Below, one piece after another: positions 22,501-33,019 of a DNA stretch of 64,000 nt. Under the pieces are notes generated by a model. The model was not told the DNA's origin, ran no database searches, and worked only from the letters and a program-made list of their open reading frames with translations. Within the stretch, counting starts at the first letter, position 1, and each line of letters starts with the position of its first letter. Location of the stretch: the NCBI GenBank assembly GCA_022414725.1, contig CM039464.1, positions 29,913,358 to 29,977,357 on the forward strand. Reading direction: 5' to 3'. This DNA is from Microglena sp. YARC. Taxonomy: Eukaryota > Chlorophyta > Chlorophyceae > Chlamydomonadales > Chlamydomonadaceae. A program made the translations under genes and the position numbers.

Positions 22501-25500
22501 ACTGTGTGTCTGCCTGGCATTGGGTTACCATTGGGCATTAGTCTAATATCTGTTCCTGTGTCTGTTTGTGATACCATATGGTATGCATGTCACGGTGATA
22601 ACACTGCGCCCTGCGCAGTTTGTGTTGAAAAGTGGCATATTTCGAATTCAACAGGTGCGTTGCTCTGTGTGAATAGCCAGAATGCATTATCAATGTCCAC
22701 TGTGTATTCTTGTGCTTGCCTGCGCAGTTGTGTTACATGGCCTATTCACAATCAACAGGTGCTTTGCGTGTTGTGAACCAGATGGGTATCAATGTCACTG
22801 GGTGTATTGACGTGTGTGCTGCCTGCGCAGTTTGTGTTGACCAAGTTGGCATATCATATCAAAAACAGGTTGGCCCTGTGTCCTGTTGTTGAACTCAAAG
22901 GTGGATTCTGTTTGTTAGTTGTCTTATATCTTGGTATTGACGTGTTGCTGCCTGCGGCGCAGTTTTGTTGTTACCATATTGGCTGTAATATTCATTATCG
23001 TGAACATGTGCCTGTTCTGTTGTTGTAAACCAGATGGGTACGTGCCATGTCACTGTCATCTGTGCTATTTACTGTGTGCTGCCTCGGCAGTTGTGCTTAC
23101 ATATTGGCATGATTCTTCAGCATCAACAGGTCTTGCGTCTGTTGTGATACCAGATGGGTAATGCATGTCACGTGATATTACGTGTGTGCCTTGCGCAGTT
23201 TTTTGGTACCGCATATCATATCAACATGTGCATGTTTCTGTTGTGATATCCTAATGGGTATCTATCGTCAACTGTGGTATTACTGAGGCTGCTTGCGCAT
23301 TTTGGTAAACATTGAGCATGTCATACCATATGTTCGACATGTGCCTGTGTCTTTTTGTGATACCCAGATGGTTACTGCGATGTTCAGCTTGTGTATTACG
23401 TGTGTGCTGCCAGTTTGTGCAGTTTGTGTTACCTAGTTGCATATTCGAATATCAACAGGTGTGCTTGCGTCTGTTGTGATACCAAAGATGTAATCATGTC
23501 ACTGTGTATATTAACTGTGCTGGCCTGCGCAGTTGTGTTATCAAATATCATATCAACAGGTGCCTGTGTCTGTTGTGATAGCCAAATGGGTACATGTCAC
23601 TGTGTATGTATGTGTGCGTTGCCGTGCGCAGTTTGGTGTTGTCCGATTTTGGCAATCACATCGACAGGTGTGCTGTGCTCGTTGTTGAGAACTAACTAGG
23701 GTATCATGTCAACTGTGTATACTGTGTGCTGCCTGCGCATTGTTTCGTGCTTTAGCATTGCATATTCATTATCAAGCAGGTGGCCTGTGCGTCTGTTGTG
23801 ATACCAGATGGTATCATGTCCTGGTATTGACTGTGTGCTGCCTGCGCGTTTTGTGTTACCATTCGGCATATCAAATAGTCTGACTATGTGTCTGTCGCTG
23901 TTGTGATACCAGGATGGGTATCATGTCACTTGTTGATTAGCGTGTGTGCTGCCTGCGCAGTTTGTGTAACCATTTGGTATCTATAACAGGTGTGCCTGTT
24001 CTGTTGTGGGATACAGATGGGTATCATGTCACTGTATGACTTGTTGGTGCTGCTGCCAGTTTGTGTTAAAATTGGTCGAATAGTCATATCAATCAGCGTG
24101 CCTGTGTGTTCTGTTTGAGTACCTTAGATGGGTTCATGTCATCTGTGATTACTTGTTGTGCTGCCTGGCGCAGTTTGTGTGTAGCCGATTGGCAGTAGTC
24201 ATATCGAGCATGTGCCTGTTGGGTCTGTTTGTGATATCCAGATGGGTACATGTCACTGTGTGATTAATCCTGTGTGCTGCTGGCGCCATTTGTGTGTACC
24301 AGGCATATATCATGTCAACATTGAGCTGTGCTGCCTGCGCAGTTTGTGTTAACCATTATGTGTGCTGTGGATACCTGGCAGTTATTGTGTTCACCATTGG
24401 CATTGATATCAATATCAACAGCCTGTGCTTGTTTGGAATACCAGATGGTATCATGTCAAACTGTGATATTAGCTGTTGTCTGCTGCGGCAGTTTGTGTAA
24501 CATTGATAAGTCATTATACATGTGCCTTGCTTGCGTGTGTGATGATGGTATGCAATGTCACGACTGTGTATTACTGTGTGCTGCCTGCGCAGTTTGTGTT
24601 AAAATTGGCATATCATATCAACAGGTGCCTGTGTCTGTTGTGATACCAGATGGGTATCATGTCACTGTGTATTTACTGTGTTGCTGCCTGCGCAGTTTGT
24701 GTTAAAATGCATTGGCATGATCGACATGTGCCTGTGTCTGTTTGAATTATCTGATGGTAAACAATGTCAGCTGTGTATTAACTGTGGTGACTGCCTGCGC
24801 AGTTATGTGTTGCCATTGCATAGTCACAGATCAACAGTGGTCTTGCTCTGTTTGTGGATATTCCAGATGGTATGCATGTCATGTGGTATTACTGTGTGCT
24901 GCCTGCGCAGTTTGTGTTACCATTGGCATATCACATCAACAGGGCTGCTGCCGTGTTGTGATACCAGATGGGTATCATGTCACTGCTGTTTACTGTGTGC
25001 TGCTGCCGAGTTTGTGTCTACCAATTGGCAATCATATGAACAGGTGCCTGTTCTGTTTTGGATAGAAATGGGTATCATGTCAAAACGTGTTATCGTATTT
25101 GTCCACGTTTGATGTACCATGGCATATCATATCGACATGGGCATGTGTTGTGATAACGTATGGGTATCAGTGTGTATTACTGTGTGGCTGCTGCGCAGTT
25201 GATGTGCAGATTGGGTAATATACTTACTTGTGTGCACAGTGCTTGGTCTGTTGTGTACAAGATGGTATCATGCGAATGTGTGGTGTGCTGCCTGCGCAGT
25301 TTGTTTACATATGGATTGCATACAGTGTATGGTCTGTGTGCTGCTGCAGTTTTTGTCATTGCAATCTGTATACCATGTGCTGTGTGTGCCTGGTGGTATC
25401 ATGATGTCACTGTGTCACGTGTATTACTGTGTGCTGCTGCAGCAGGTGGTTACATTGGACATGTCAAACCAAGGTTTGCGGTCTGATTGTGATACCAGAT

Positions 25501-25860
25501 GTGATCATGTATGTTGTTTACTGTGGTGCCGCCTGCGGCAGTTTGTGTTTTCAAATTGGCATTCTATAATCACAGGTGGCCTGTTCTGTTGATTGGATAC
25601 CAGATGGTATCATGTCACTTGTGTATTACTGTGTGCTGCTTAGAAATAGACTGGTTTCCAGTGAATCGCGTATACCCAGGGACGAGGTAATGGTGTTACC
25701 AGGGCTTGGCGCGACAGTATTTTGTGTTAAGCCCGTAACCAAATTGGATCTATCAATTCCGACATGTGCCTGTGTCCTGTTGTGATATCCAGAAAATGGG
25801 TATCATGTCAACATGTTAGCTGCTTGCGTGAGTTATGCACAAGCTTGTTTCATGGGCAAT
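16566..25860 (+). repeat. 101-bp satellite-like array, about 90 units, noisy
   Basis: The clean consensus unit, seen best at 19040-20640, is about 101 bp. It runs through GTGCTTGCGTCTGTTGTGAT, ACCAGATGGGTATCATGTCA, CTGTGTATTACTGTGTGCTG, CCTGCGCAGTTTGTGTTACC and ATTGGCATATCATATCAACA. Units differ mainly by single-base insertions and deletions, which suggests uncorrected long reads more than biological drift. Each unit contains ATCAACAG followed by GTGCTTGCG and CCTGCGCAG followed by TTTGTG, both of which look like AG acceptors. The 101-bp period rotates the frame, giving the many Cys-rich frames of 60-170 codons, and none is a credible gene. Confidence 0.93.
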
Positions 25861-25959
25861 GTGTGCTGATTGCTGCGCTGCCAGCGTGTTTTATTGGCGG
25901 TGCCCCCCTCTCTGGGGGCGGAGCTCCCCAGTGTTACCCATTTGTCCGTCGACCTACCG

Positions 25960-26110
25960 ACCATCCATTCCATCCATCTGACCGTGATGAAGCTCGACAT
26001 GTCAGCAACGGCCTCGTAACTACATCGCTTCCGTTGCCCGAACCTGTCGCTCCCTCAGCGAAGTCACTTTCCGCCAACTTTTAGCGTCGCAGGCAACGTT
26101 GCATCGAACT
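25960..26110 (+). mobile_element. Dispersed repeat family A, copy 3
   Basis: Keeps the family order: a CGACC-rich start, GCTCGACATGTCAGCAACG, CCTCGTAACTACATCGCTTC, TTTCCGCCAACTTTTAGCGT and CGTTGCATCGAACTT. It is more diverged than the others, and its terminal palindrome is broken. Confidence 0.6.
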
Positions 26111-26376
26111 TATTCCACTTAGTTTGTGTCGTTTTACCATGTGTGTGTGGTGTCACTGTGCTGTACTGATTGCGCTTCCTGTGTGTTTTAGTCACTAGGC
26201 TCGTATCATGTCACCGAAGTGTGTGTTCATGTCAATATGTGCTGATGTTTGCTGATGTGTGCTGATGGTGCTGCCTGCGTATTTTGTGGTGTTATCCATG
26301 CATGCATCATGTCACCCCGTCTCCGTTGATGCCTGTTGTTTTTGCAAGTTGTACTGCTTGGCGTTTTCATTTCAGG

Positions 26377-26640
26377 TGCGGTACTCGCTGGATGGTGACC
26401 CAACTCTTGGATGCGCCTGTGTGTTTTCGTGTGTTACTGCAGCGTTTTTATTCCAGGTGGTACCGCTGGACAGCGACGCCCAACACAAGAAAATAATATG
26501 TACTGCACAGTTTTTCATTTCACTGCAGTTACCGCAACCTTGCGGATGGTGTGTTTTCAAAGAAAGTATAATGTGTACTGCACATTTTCATTTCAGGTGC
26601 GGTACCGCTTGGATGGCGACCCCAACTCAAAGGAAAATAA
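26377..26640 (+). CDS. Gene 2 upstream exon candidate and two degenerate copies
   Basis: Three related blocks each follow a CATTTTCATTTCAG-like acceptor, at about 26377, 26456 and 26597. The last (26597-26640) reads RYRLDGDPNSKEN and ends at a good donor (GTAAGAG). The first two read RYSLDGDPTLG and a shorter variant without a clear donor. The pattern matches the acceptor-edge arrays elsewhere in the window. The phase at the donor does not match the next candidate exon (29757), so at least one exon is missing or this belongs to another transcript. The function is unknown. Confidence 0.5.
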
Positions 26641-26719
26641 GTAAGAGTCTAAGAAGCCACTTGGAAGTGATAACGAAACTAAAGAGAAATCATCGATCCC
26701 TCTCAGTATGCGGGGAACA

Positions 26720-27295
26720 AGGTGTGATGGGGGGGAGTGGGGGGGTGGGGTGAGGTTACCTGGGGCATGGGGATGGGTGGCTAGAGGTGACAGGGCGAGG
26801 GGTGGGGTGGGGGGGGGGGGGGGGGAAGGTATGAAGAGATAGCCAGGATATAGGGGGGCGTCTAGCCACTTGAGGTGATCCGAGAAGAGATTCATCAACC
26901 CTCCAGGAGCTGGGAACATGTGTGATGGGGGGAGTGGGTGGGTGGGGGTTGGGTTGAACTGGAGATGGGAGGGTGGCTATGAGGTGGTGGGCGGGGGCAG
27001 GGGGGGAGGGTGGGGGTGAGGGGGGGTGGGGGGTGTGGGGGGGGGGTGGGGGGTGGGGGGGGGGGAGGGGGGGGGGGCAGGTATGGGGGGGGGGGGGGGG
27101 GGAGATGCCAGATAGGGGGGCGTGGGGGGCGACTTGGGGTGGGGGGGAGGTGTGTGGGGGGGGGGGGGGGGGGAGGGGGGGGGGGGGGGTGGGGGGGGGG
27201 GGGGGGGGGGGGGTGGGGGGGGGGGGGGGGGATGGTGGAGAGGCGGGGGGCAAGGGGGGGGTAGGGGGGGGGGGGGGGGGGGGGGGGCAGTAGAA
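26720..27295 (+). repeat. G-rich tract with long poly-G runs
   Basis: GGGGTGGGGG repeats with runs of 10 or more G, dense between 26995 and 27290. Runs this long are often collapsed or mis-sized in assemblies. They have strong G-quadruplex potential. The Gly-rich or Pro-rich frames are not genes. Confidence 0.95.
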
Positions 27296-27424
27296 GATAG
27301 CATGATAGGGGGCCGTGTACCACTGAGCCGTGTAAGAGAAAGCATATTCACGACCGCCTCCCAGGAGCTGGGAACACGTGTGTGTGCCAAAGGAATATTT
27401 TTTGGCAAAGCCCCCCCTTCTCTT

Positions 27425-27722
27425 GTCCGTGTGAGCGACCGACGGACGACCGTTTTTCTGGCGACCAAGCACGAATCATTACACCATCAAGCCAACTGTC
27501 TCGTTAATACCTGGCCCGGTCGCTCCATTCCGTTGGGTGCCTGTCACACACACATTTATGATGCAGGGGCTGCTTGCAAGAGCCATAGGTCCTGGTGATG
27601 TGGAATGTGTGTGGGTGGGGGGGGGGGGGTAGGGTGTGTGAGTGTGTGGTGTGTCGTTCCCCCGTTGCCAAACACTTCTCCGCCAATCTTACCACGTCGC
27701 TTGCGACGCTGCATAGGACTTG
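27425..27722 (+). mobile_element. Dispersed repeat family A, copy 4, interrupted
   Basis: The left part (GAGCGACCGACGGACGACC to GTCGCTCCATTCCGTTG, about 27425-27536) and the right part (CCGTTGCCAAACACTTCTCC to TTGCGACGCTGCATAGGACT, about 27660-27722) are separated by roughly 120 bp of CACACA/GTGTGG sequence. The duplicated CCGTTG at the break suggests an insertion or microsatellite expansion inside the element. Confidence 0.7.
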
Positions 27723-27861
27723 TTTAGTTCAGAAAGTGGGTTACCTGTGTATCTATTTGGGTTTGAGTGCTGGGATCGCACTTGTGGTCTCAGGTAGAGG
27801 ACATTTTCGGCTAGAAGGGGTCCGTGGTAGCGATCGGGAAGTCCCTTAAGCGCTATTTTAC

Positions 27862-28480
27862 CTACCCCTGGACTGTAGCATGCACACATATACATACATA
27901 CATACATACACATAGCATACATTGACATACATACATACATAATCTCATACATACTAATACATACAATACATACATGCATACATACATACATACAATACAT
28001 ACTATACGTAATAAATACATTACATACATACATACACATACATACATACATAGCAACATACATACATATATATACATACAACATACATACATAACATATA
28101 TCAAATACATACTACTATACATAATACATACATACATACATACATACATACATACACATACATACATCATACATACATCATAGTATTCATACATAACATA
28201 CATGCATACATACTACATACCATACATCATAACATACATACATATCATACGATACATATGACATACATACATACAATATACATAGAATACAGCATACATA
28301 CAGCATACATACATACATTACTATACATACATACATACATATCATACATACATACATAATAATCATCATACACAACATACAATACATACATACAACACAT
28401 ACAACATACATACATAATCAACATACTGAGCACATACATATACATCATAGAATACATACATACAAATTTACATATACATA
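27862..28480 (+). repeat. Family B end followed by a long (CATA)n tract
   Basis: CTACCCCTGGACTGTAGCAT, the 3' end of dispersed family B, runs directly into about 600 bp of CATACATA with frequent one-base irregularities. Other family B copies also end in short CATACATA runs (near 44464 and 57315). Confidence 0.85.
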
Positions 28481-28489
28481 AATAGTACT

Positions 28490-29600
28490 TTTCGCGCCAA
28501 CTAATTATTCTTATTGGCCGGTAAGAATTAGATGATAACAAATTTGTTGTGCATCTTGTCCCCGTGGCAAGGCTCCGGTGATCACCACCTTTGGACTGTC
28601 ACAGGAAATGTATAAAATGAAAAGAAAAAATACTTCACAGACGCACCTATTTATTACCGGTTAGATTAAAATATAGCCTGTATAGCGGGAGTAGAAAAAA
28701 AAAGTTCACTCCCCCAGGACGCCTAAAAAACTCTGAGAGGCTGCCCCCCCCCCCCCCCCCCCCCCCTTAAAATATAAATACACATTTTTGAAAAACTAGA
28801 TATGGTATTCTGGGTTAACAATAAGCGCCATAAATCGCAATCGTCTCGGAATTCCCGTACGTAAGGGATTGTGGTGAATGATGAGGACAAACTCAATTCT
28901 AGCACCCCCTTTGGAGTGAGGATCCCAACGCGTAGACCCTGGGCTTCACCTTTGCAGGGGGCGGCCTGAAAACTGGAGTTCTTCAAATTATACCAAACTG
29001 GTCAAAACAAAACAGTAAGCACTGAGTATCAGGGATCAAACATGTCCGCTTGTCCCTCTGGGCGCCCATACGGAAGCGGGTCACTGGTTACGGAACACCA
29101 GCATCAGCAATCACATCAGCATCAGAATGGCAATATCCGAAACGTGTGTAGAAAGCAACCGCGCAGAACGAGTAGAATGGCGGCTTTCGGTGTTGTCCCC
29201 GCAAGGGTGGTGGGGGGGGTGGGCGGGTTGGTGGGGGCTGGGGGGGGTCGAGGCGGGGTGGGGGGGTGGTGGGGAAGCTGGGAGAGTGGGGTGGGGGGGT
29301 ACAATACTTATTGCAGGTCCAGTCCCAAGTGTCGCAAAGAAATACCCTTCCCTAATAGCCTACTCATAGGGGCAGAAGCACATGACATTTGGAGGTCTGA
29401 GTAAAAAAAGTTAAAGCAAAAAAACAGATGAGGGCTCGAAGACCCCCCCCCCTCCCTAAACTGAGGTGCTCAGAAATGACCCTGAAAAGTGACTTTTAAT
29501 ATCGGCCTAAAACAATGCCATTACAGCTCAAAATTGTCTGAAAAAATCGAACCGGCGGACGAAAATTTAAGACCTGGGCTACTTCCTGGGTATAGATTAA
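28490..29600. other. Mixed intronic-looking DNA
   Basis: Contains a poly-C run (28746-28766), a G-rich block (29208-29300) and a degenerate copy of the 29757 exon start at about 28562-28605 (GGCAAGGCTCCGGTGATCAC). An open stretch at 29042-29210 is Gln/His-rich, but I could not place it in a transcript. Confidence 0.45.
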
Positions 29601-29628
29601 AATATACATTTGTTGCATGCCTTCCAGG

Positions 29629-29910
29629 TGGCAATGCTCTGATGATCACTAACTTTTTGACTGTCACAGAATACCTGAGCGTTTCCTGTGTCGCTACAAG
29701 CACTTTTGGCACCTATTTCACCTTCCCACTTCACCTCACCGCTTCCTTTCTCCTAGGGGGCAAGGCTCTAGTGATCACTACCTTTGGACAGTCACAGAAC
29801 ACTTTCCTGCGGCGCTACAAGCAGTTCTCCGTGTATGCTAAGCTGGATTTCATAGTGGTTTCGGCTGCCATGAGCCCAAGCCAACGGGATCTCGTGATCT
29901 GGTGCACTGT
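29629..29910 (+). CDS. Gene 2 candidate exon (GKALVITTFG...) with a degenerate upstream copy
   Basis: The better copy starts at 29757 after TTTCTCCTAG. It reads GKALVITTFGQSQNTFLRRY and continues KQFSVYAKLD... at least to the region of 29905, where a donor-edge array begins. The copy at about 29629 follows GCCTTCCAG and reads GNALMITNFLTVTEYL before breaking down. A third trace lies near 28562. The GKALVITTFGQ strand-turn look could suit a beta-propeller blade, but no family was recognised. The 3' boundary is unclear because several frames remain open. Confidence 0.5.
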
Positions 29911-31000
29911 ACAGGTCCCAACTGGGACCCAGATTCATTCTCCTTCTTTGCGTGTCATGTAAGTTCGTCTGGTGCACTGTACTGCCCCAACCTGAGGACC
30001 CGCATTCATTCTCCTTTCTTTGCGTTTGTCTGTAAGTTCGTCTGGTGCACTGTACTGCCCCAACCTGGGGACCCGCATTCATTCTCCTTCTTTGCGTGTC
30101 ATGTAAGTTCGTCTGGTGCACTGTACTGCCCCAACCTGGGGACCCGCATTCATTCTCCTTCTTTGCGTGTCATGTAAGTTCGGTAACTGTACTGCCCCAA
30201 CCTGGGGACCCGCATTCATTCTCCTTCTTTGCGTGTCATATAAGTTAGTCTGGAGCACTGTACTGCCCCAACCTGGGGACCCGCATTCATTCTCCTTCTT
30301 TGCGTGTCATGTAAGTTAGTCTGGAGCACTGTACTGCCCCAACCTGGGGACCCGCATTCATTCTCCTTCTTTGCGTGTCATGTAAGTTAGTCTGGAGCAC
30401 TGCACTGCCCCATCCTGGGGACCCGCATTCATTCTCCTTCTTCGCATGTCAAGGCATAATCTGGTGCACTGTACTGCCCCAATCTAGGGACCCAGATTCA
30501 TTATTCTTCTTCCCGCGTCCAGTGAATTTGTCTGGTGCACTGTACTGCCCCAACCTGGGGACCTAGATTCATTCTCCTTCTGCGCGTGTCATGTAAGTTA
30601 GTCTGGAGCACTGTACTGCCCCAACCTGGGGACCCGCATTCATTCTCCTTCTTCGTGGTCCAGTGAATTCATCGGTGCATTGTTCTGCCCAACCTGGGAC
30701 CCGCATTCATGGTCATTCGCATGTGTCAAGTGAATTCATCTGGTGCATTGTACTGCCCCAACCTAGGGATCCACATTCATTCTCCTTCTTCTCGTGTCTA
30801 TTGAATTCATCTGGTGCATTGTTCTGCTCCAACCTGGGGACCCGCATTCATTGTCATTCGCATGTTTCAAGTGAATTCATCTGGTGCATTGTACTGCCCC
30901 AACCTGGGGACCCGCATTAATTGTCATTCGCATGTGTCAAGTGAATTCATCTGGTGCATTGTACTGCCCCAACCTGGGGACCCGCATTCATTCTTCATCT
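29895..31000 (+). repeat. Array (66-71 bp) of an exon end plus donor
   Basis: About 16 units of CTGGTGCACTGTACTGCCCC, AACCTGGGGACCCGCATTCA and TTCTCCTTCTTTGCGTGTCA, then TGTAAGT. The first unit (29899) is continuous with the exon above and differs at several positions (for example CAGGTCCCAACTGGGACCCAG). Most early units keep a GTAAGT donor, which is lost after about 30660. The last unit at about 30951 runs straight into an open block beginning SINLETMRPNTPRIDVYD. Confidence 0.85.
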
Positions 31001-31250
31001 TCGATCAACTTGGAGACCATGCGCCCCAACACACCGCGCATTGATGTGTACGACCACAGCCAAGGCCAGTGCATGCCTGTGTATGCTTGAACACCACCGT
31101 CACTCACCACACCAGCATCAACACCACACATGCCATCACACACACAACACACACCTATCACCACCACACAAATGCAGGTGATCAACTTGGAGACCATTGC
31201 GCCCAACACACCCGCGCATTGATGTGTTACGACCACAGCCAAGGGAAGGT
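31001..31250 (+). CDS. Gene 2 candidate exon (INLETMRPNTPRIDVYDHSQ) and a frameshifted copy
   Basis: The block at about 31003-31065 reads INLETMRPNTPRIDVYDHSQ. A second copy at 31171-31247 follows the good acceptor AAATGCAG and ends near a GTGTGCG donor, but carries single-base indels that break the frame. So the copy with the better splice sites is broken, and the open copy lacks a clear acceptor. The product is unknown. Confidence 0.5.
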
Positions 31251-31259
31251 GTGCGCCTG

Positions 31260-31705
31260 CGTTATCTTGACACCCACCATCACCTCCCTTGGTTCGTGTA
31301 CATGTTTGTCGGCATGGCTGGTGGCTTATTGCCGTGTATGTCGATCGCTACTGGTGGTCTTCAATAAATATAAACATTAATAAATATGTAAATAAATACA
31401 TAAATATATATTGTGTATTCAATCACTACTGGTGGGTCTTAAAATAGATAAATATGATAAAATAAATACATAAATAAATATAATAGTACGCCTTTATAAC
31501 GGAGGCGCGCGTGAGGTTGACCCCGGACACCCCCTCTCCCTCCCCCCCAGGACCAACAAAACACACATTCTCCCCTACCTCTCCCTACTGCTTCCCTGCC
31601 ACTTCAGCTTTGAGCGTTAATCATGAAACAGACTAGCGTGTCGTAGAGCATGATGGTGATTCAACTTATCGGATGCAATCCACCAAGTACCTGCAAACCT
31701 ACAAA
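31260..31705. other. AT-rich spacer
   Basis: AATAAATA/CATAAATA repeats (about 31370-31485), then unique sequence with a short C-rich block. No gene was seen. Confidence 0.5.
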
Positions 31706-31709
31706 CGCT

Positions 31710-31830
31710 TGCATATTGAAATTGAAATTGAAATTGAAATTGTTACATCCGTGTAATACCGTTACTCACAGGTCGTGAAGTTAAGGACACCATAGCGTAA
31801 CCGAGCTAGCTATAGTCACCGCTAGGCCAC
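31710..31830 (+). mobile_element. Dispersed repeat family C, copy 1
   Basis: (GAAATT)4 is followed by GTTACATCCGTGTAATACCG, TTACTCACAGGTCGTGAAG, TTAAGGACACCATAGCGTAA and GCTAGCTATAGTCACCG. It is nearly identical to 53195-53310 (+) and to 44770-44862 (-). A variable GAAATT run at one end is typical of retroposon tails such as those of SINEs. Confidence 0.8.
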
Positions 31831-32019
31831 CTCAGTAAAAAGAATTACCACCGATGCCTGACCGTAGGCACCGTAGCCACATTATGCCAGTGCAGCTTAA
31901 TACGGGGTTTTTTCACCCCGGTTGGGAAGCACCAACACAATGCAGCTGGCAAGACAAAACCTGAGAGGGGGGACGGTCTGTGTGCTAACCTACAAACGCT
32001 TGCATATATACTTACCCCG

Positions 32020-32165
32020 CTGAGACAAGTCCTAGGCAGCGTCGCAAGCGACGCTGAAAATCGGCGGAGAGTGTTGGCAACGGAATCAAGCGGACTGAAG
32101 CCAGTTAGTTACGAGACCGTTAGATGACGTGTCAGGCTTCGTCTTGGGGGGGCGGTCTGACAGAC
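32020..32165 (-). mobile_element. Dispersed repeat family A, copy 5 (inverted)
   Basis: Read on the minus strand it runs from GACGAAGCCTGACACGTCAT through CTCGTAACTAACTGGCTTCA and CGTTGCCAACACTCTCCGCC to CGTCGCTTGCGACGCTGCCT and AGGACTTG. It is the most complete copy and retains the palindrome. Confidence 0.8.
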
Positions 32166-32282
32166 GAACAACGGGTGGATCTGGGGGCTCCCTTCAGAAA
32201 CCGAACCTGCGCAATCACAGAGTTACGTACCAAAAGCTTATTCTTTGCAAGCATTTACCCAAGCTTAGGTGTTGACTGGAAA

Positions 32283-32355
32283 ATCCAGTTTAGGGTTTAG
32301 AGTTTAGGAAGCAATAAGAAGCAAGGTTTAGGGTTTAGGGTTTAGGGTTTAGGGC
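32283..32355 (+). repeat. Interstitial TTTAGGG telomere-type repeat
   Basis: Degenerate TTTAGGG units are followed by four perfect ones (about 32321-32353). TTTAGGG is the plant and green-algal type and also occurs in some other protists. The run is too short and too internal to be a chromosome end. Confidence 0.9.
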
Positions 32356-32711
32356 CATGTGAGGAACTTGGTCACTGACCAGGCGAAGTCTAGGAAAGAT
32401 TGGAAGATTTCAGCTGTTAAAAAAAAATTGCTGAGCAATGAATAGATGATGATAACAAATTAATTGTGAATTCGCGGAGGCGGTCCGGAAGGGCAGGATG
32501 GCGAAGCAGAGCTGCATTTCCGAAAACAATCATTCAAAGTGGGCATACCCTACCAGCATTCAAATGTGGCAGTAGATTAAAGCAGCTAACAGACGCACCA
32601 ATCTATACACGGAGACAAGGATAACGTTACAGACACAGGAGACCCATAAAGGGCACCTGTGGTGAAGGAGCGGTAGACAGGAACCTAACAGGGTACAGAT
32701 CAGACCGGAGC
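32356..32711. other. Sequence left of the copia element
   Basis: Contains AACAATCATTCAAAGTGGGC and ACCCTACCAGCATTCAAA (about 32525-32580). Both are also found right of the element at 36705-36815. This could be remnant long-terminal-repeat sequence or a split host repeat. No gene. Confidence 0.45.
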
Positions 32712-33019
32712 GGATATAAGAGGACAACTAAATATCAAAGTCGGGTAACAACGGTATAGAAAACCCGATCCCGGAATAGGAACCTAATGCCAATCAATGA
32801 TAACTTAAAGAAACTCTAAATGTAACCAAAGAAACCTTAAAATGTAACCAAAAATTCCAGAATACATGTAACCAAAATTCTAGAATACATGTAACCAAAA
32901 AAAATTGGTTTAAGGAGAAGCAGTCATTCCAAACATGCAATGAAACGCCAGAACACCATAAGATCAAGGGCTTGGTGAAGGGGTCAGCACAGTTGTCCTT
33001 AGTGTTAACATAGGCAACA
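32712..33019 (-). repeat. Left arm of a ~308-bp inverted repeat (copia 3' end)
   Basis: Nearly identical, in inverse orientation, to 36072-36380. It holds the end of the RNase H region (VNTKDNCADPFTKPL) and about 230 bp of 3' non-coding sequence with GTTACATGTATTCTAGAATT-type short repeats. The coding end of this arm is damaged: it reads ILWCSG where the other arm reads DPMVFW. Confidence 0.9.

Noticed and set aside
16566..25860. Dozens of Cys-rich small proteins, at first sight like a secreted Cys-rich family
   Set aside because: They are frame rotations of one noisy 101-bp repeat, with starts and stops set by indels.
32294..32353. Chromosome end
   Set aside because: Only a few TTTAGGG units with ordinary sequence on both sides; interstitial.
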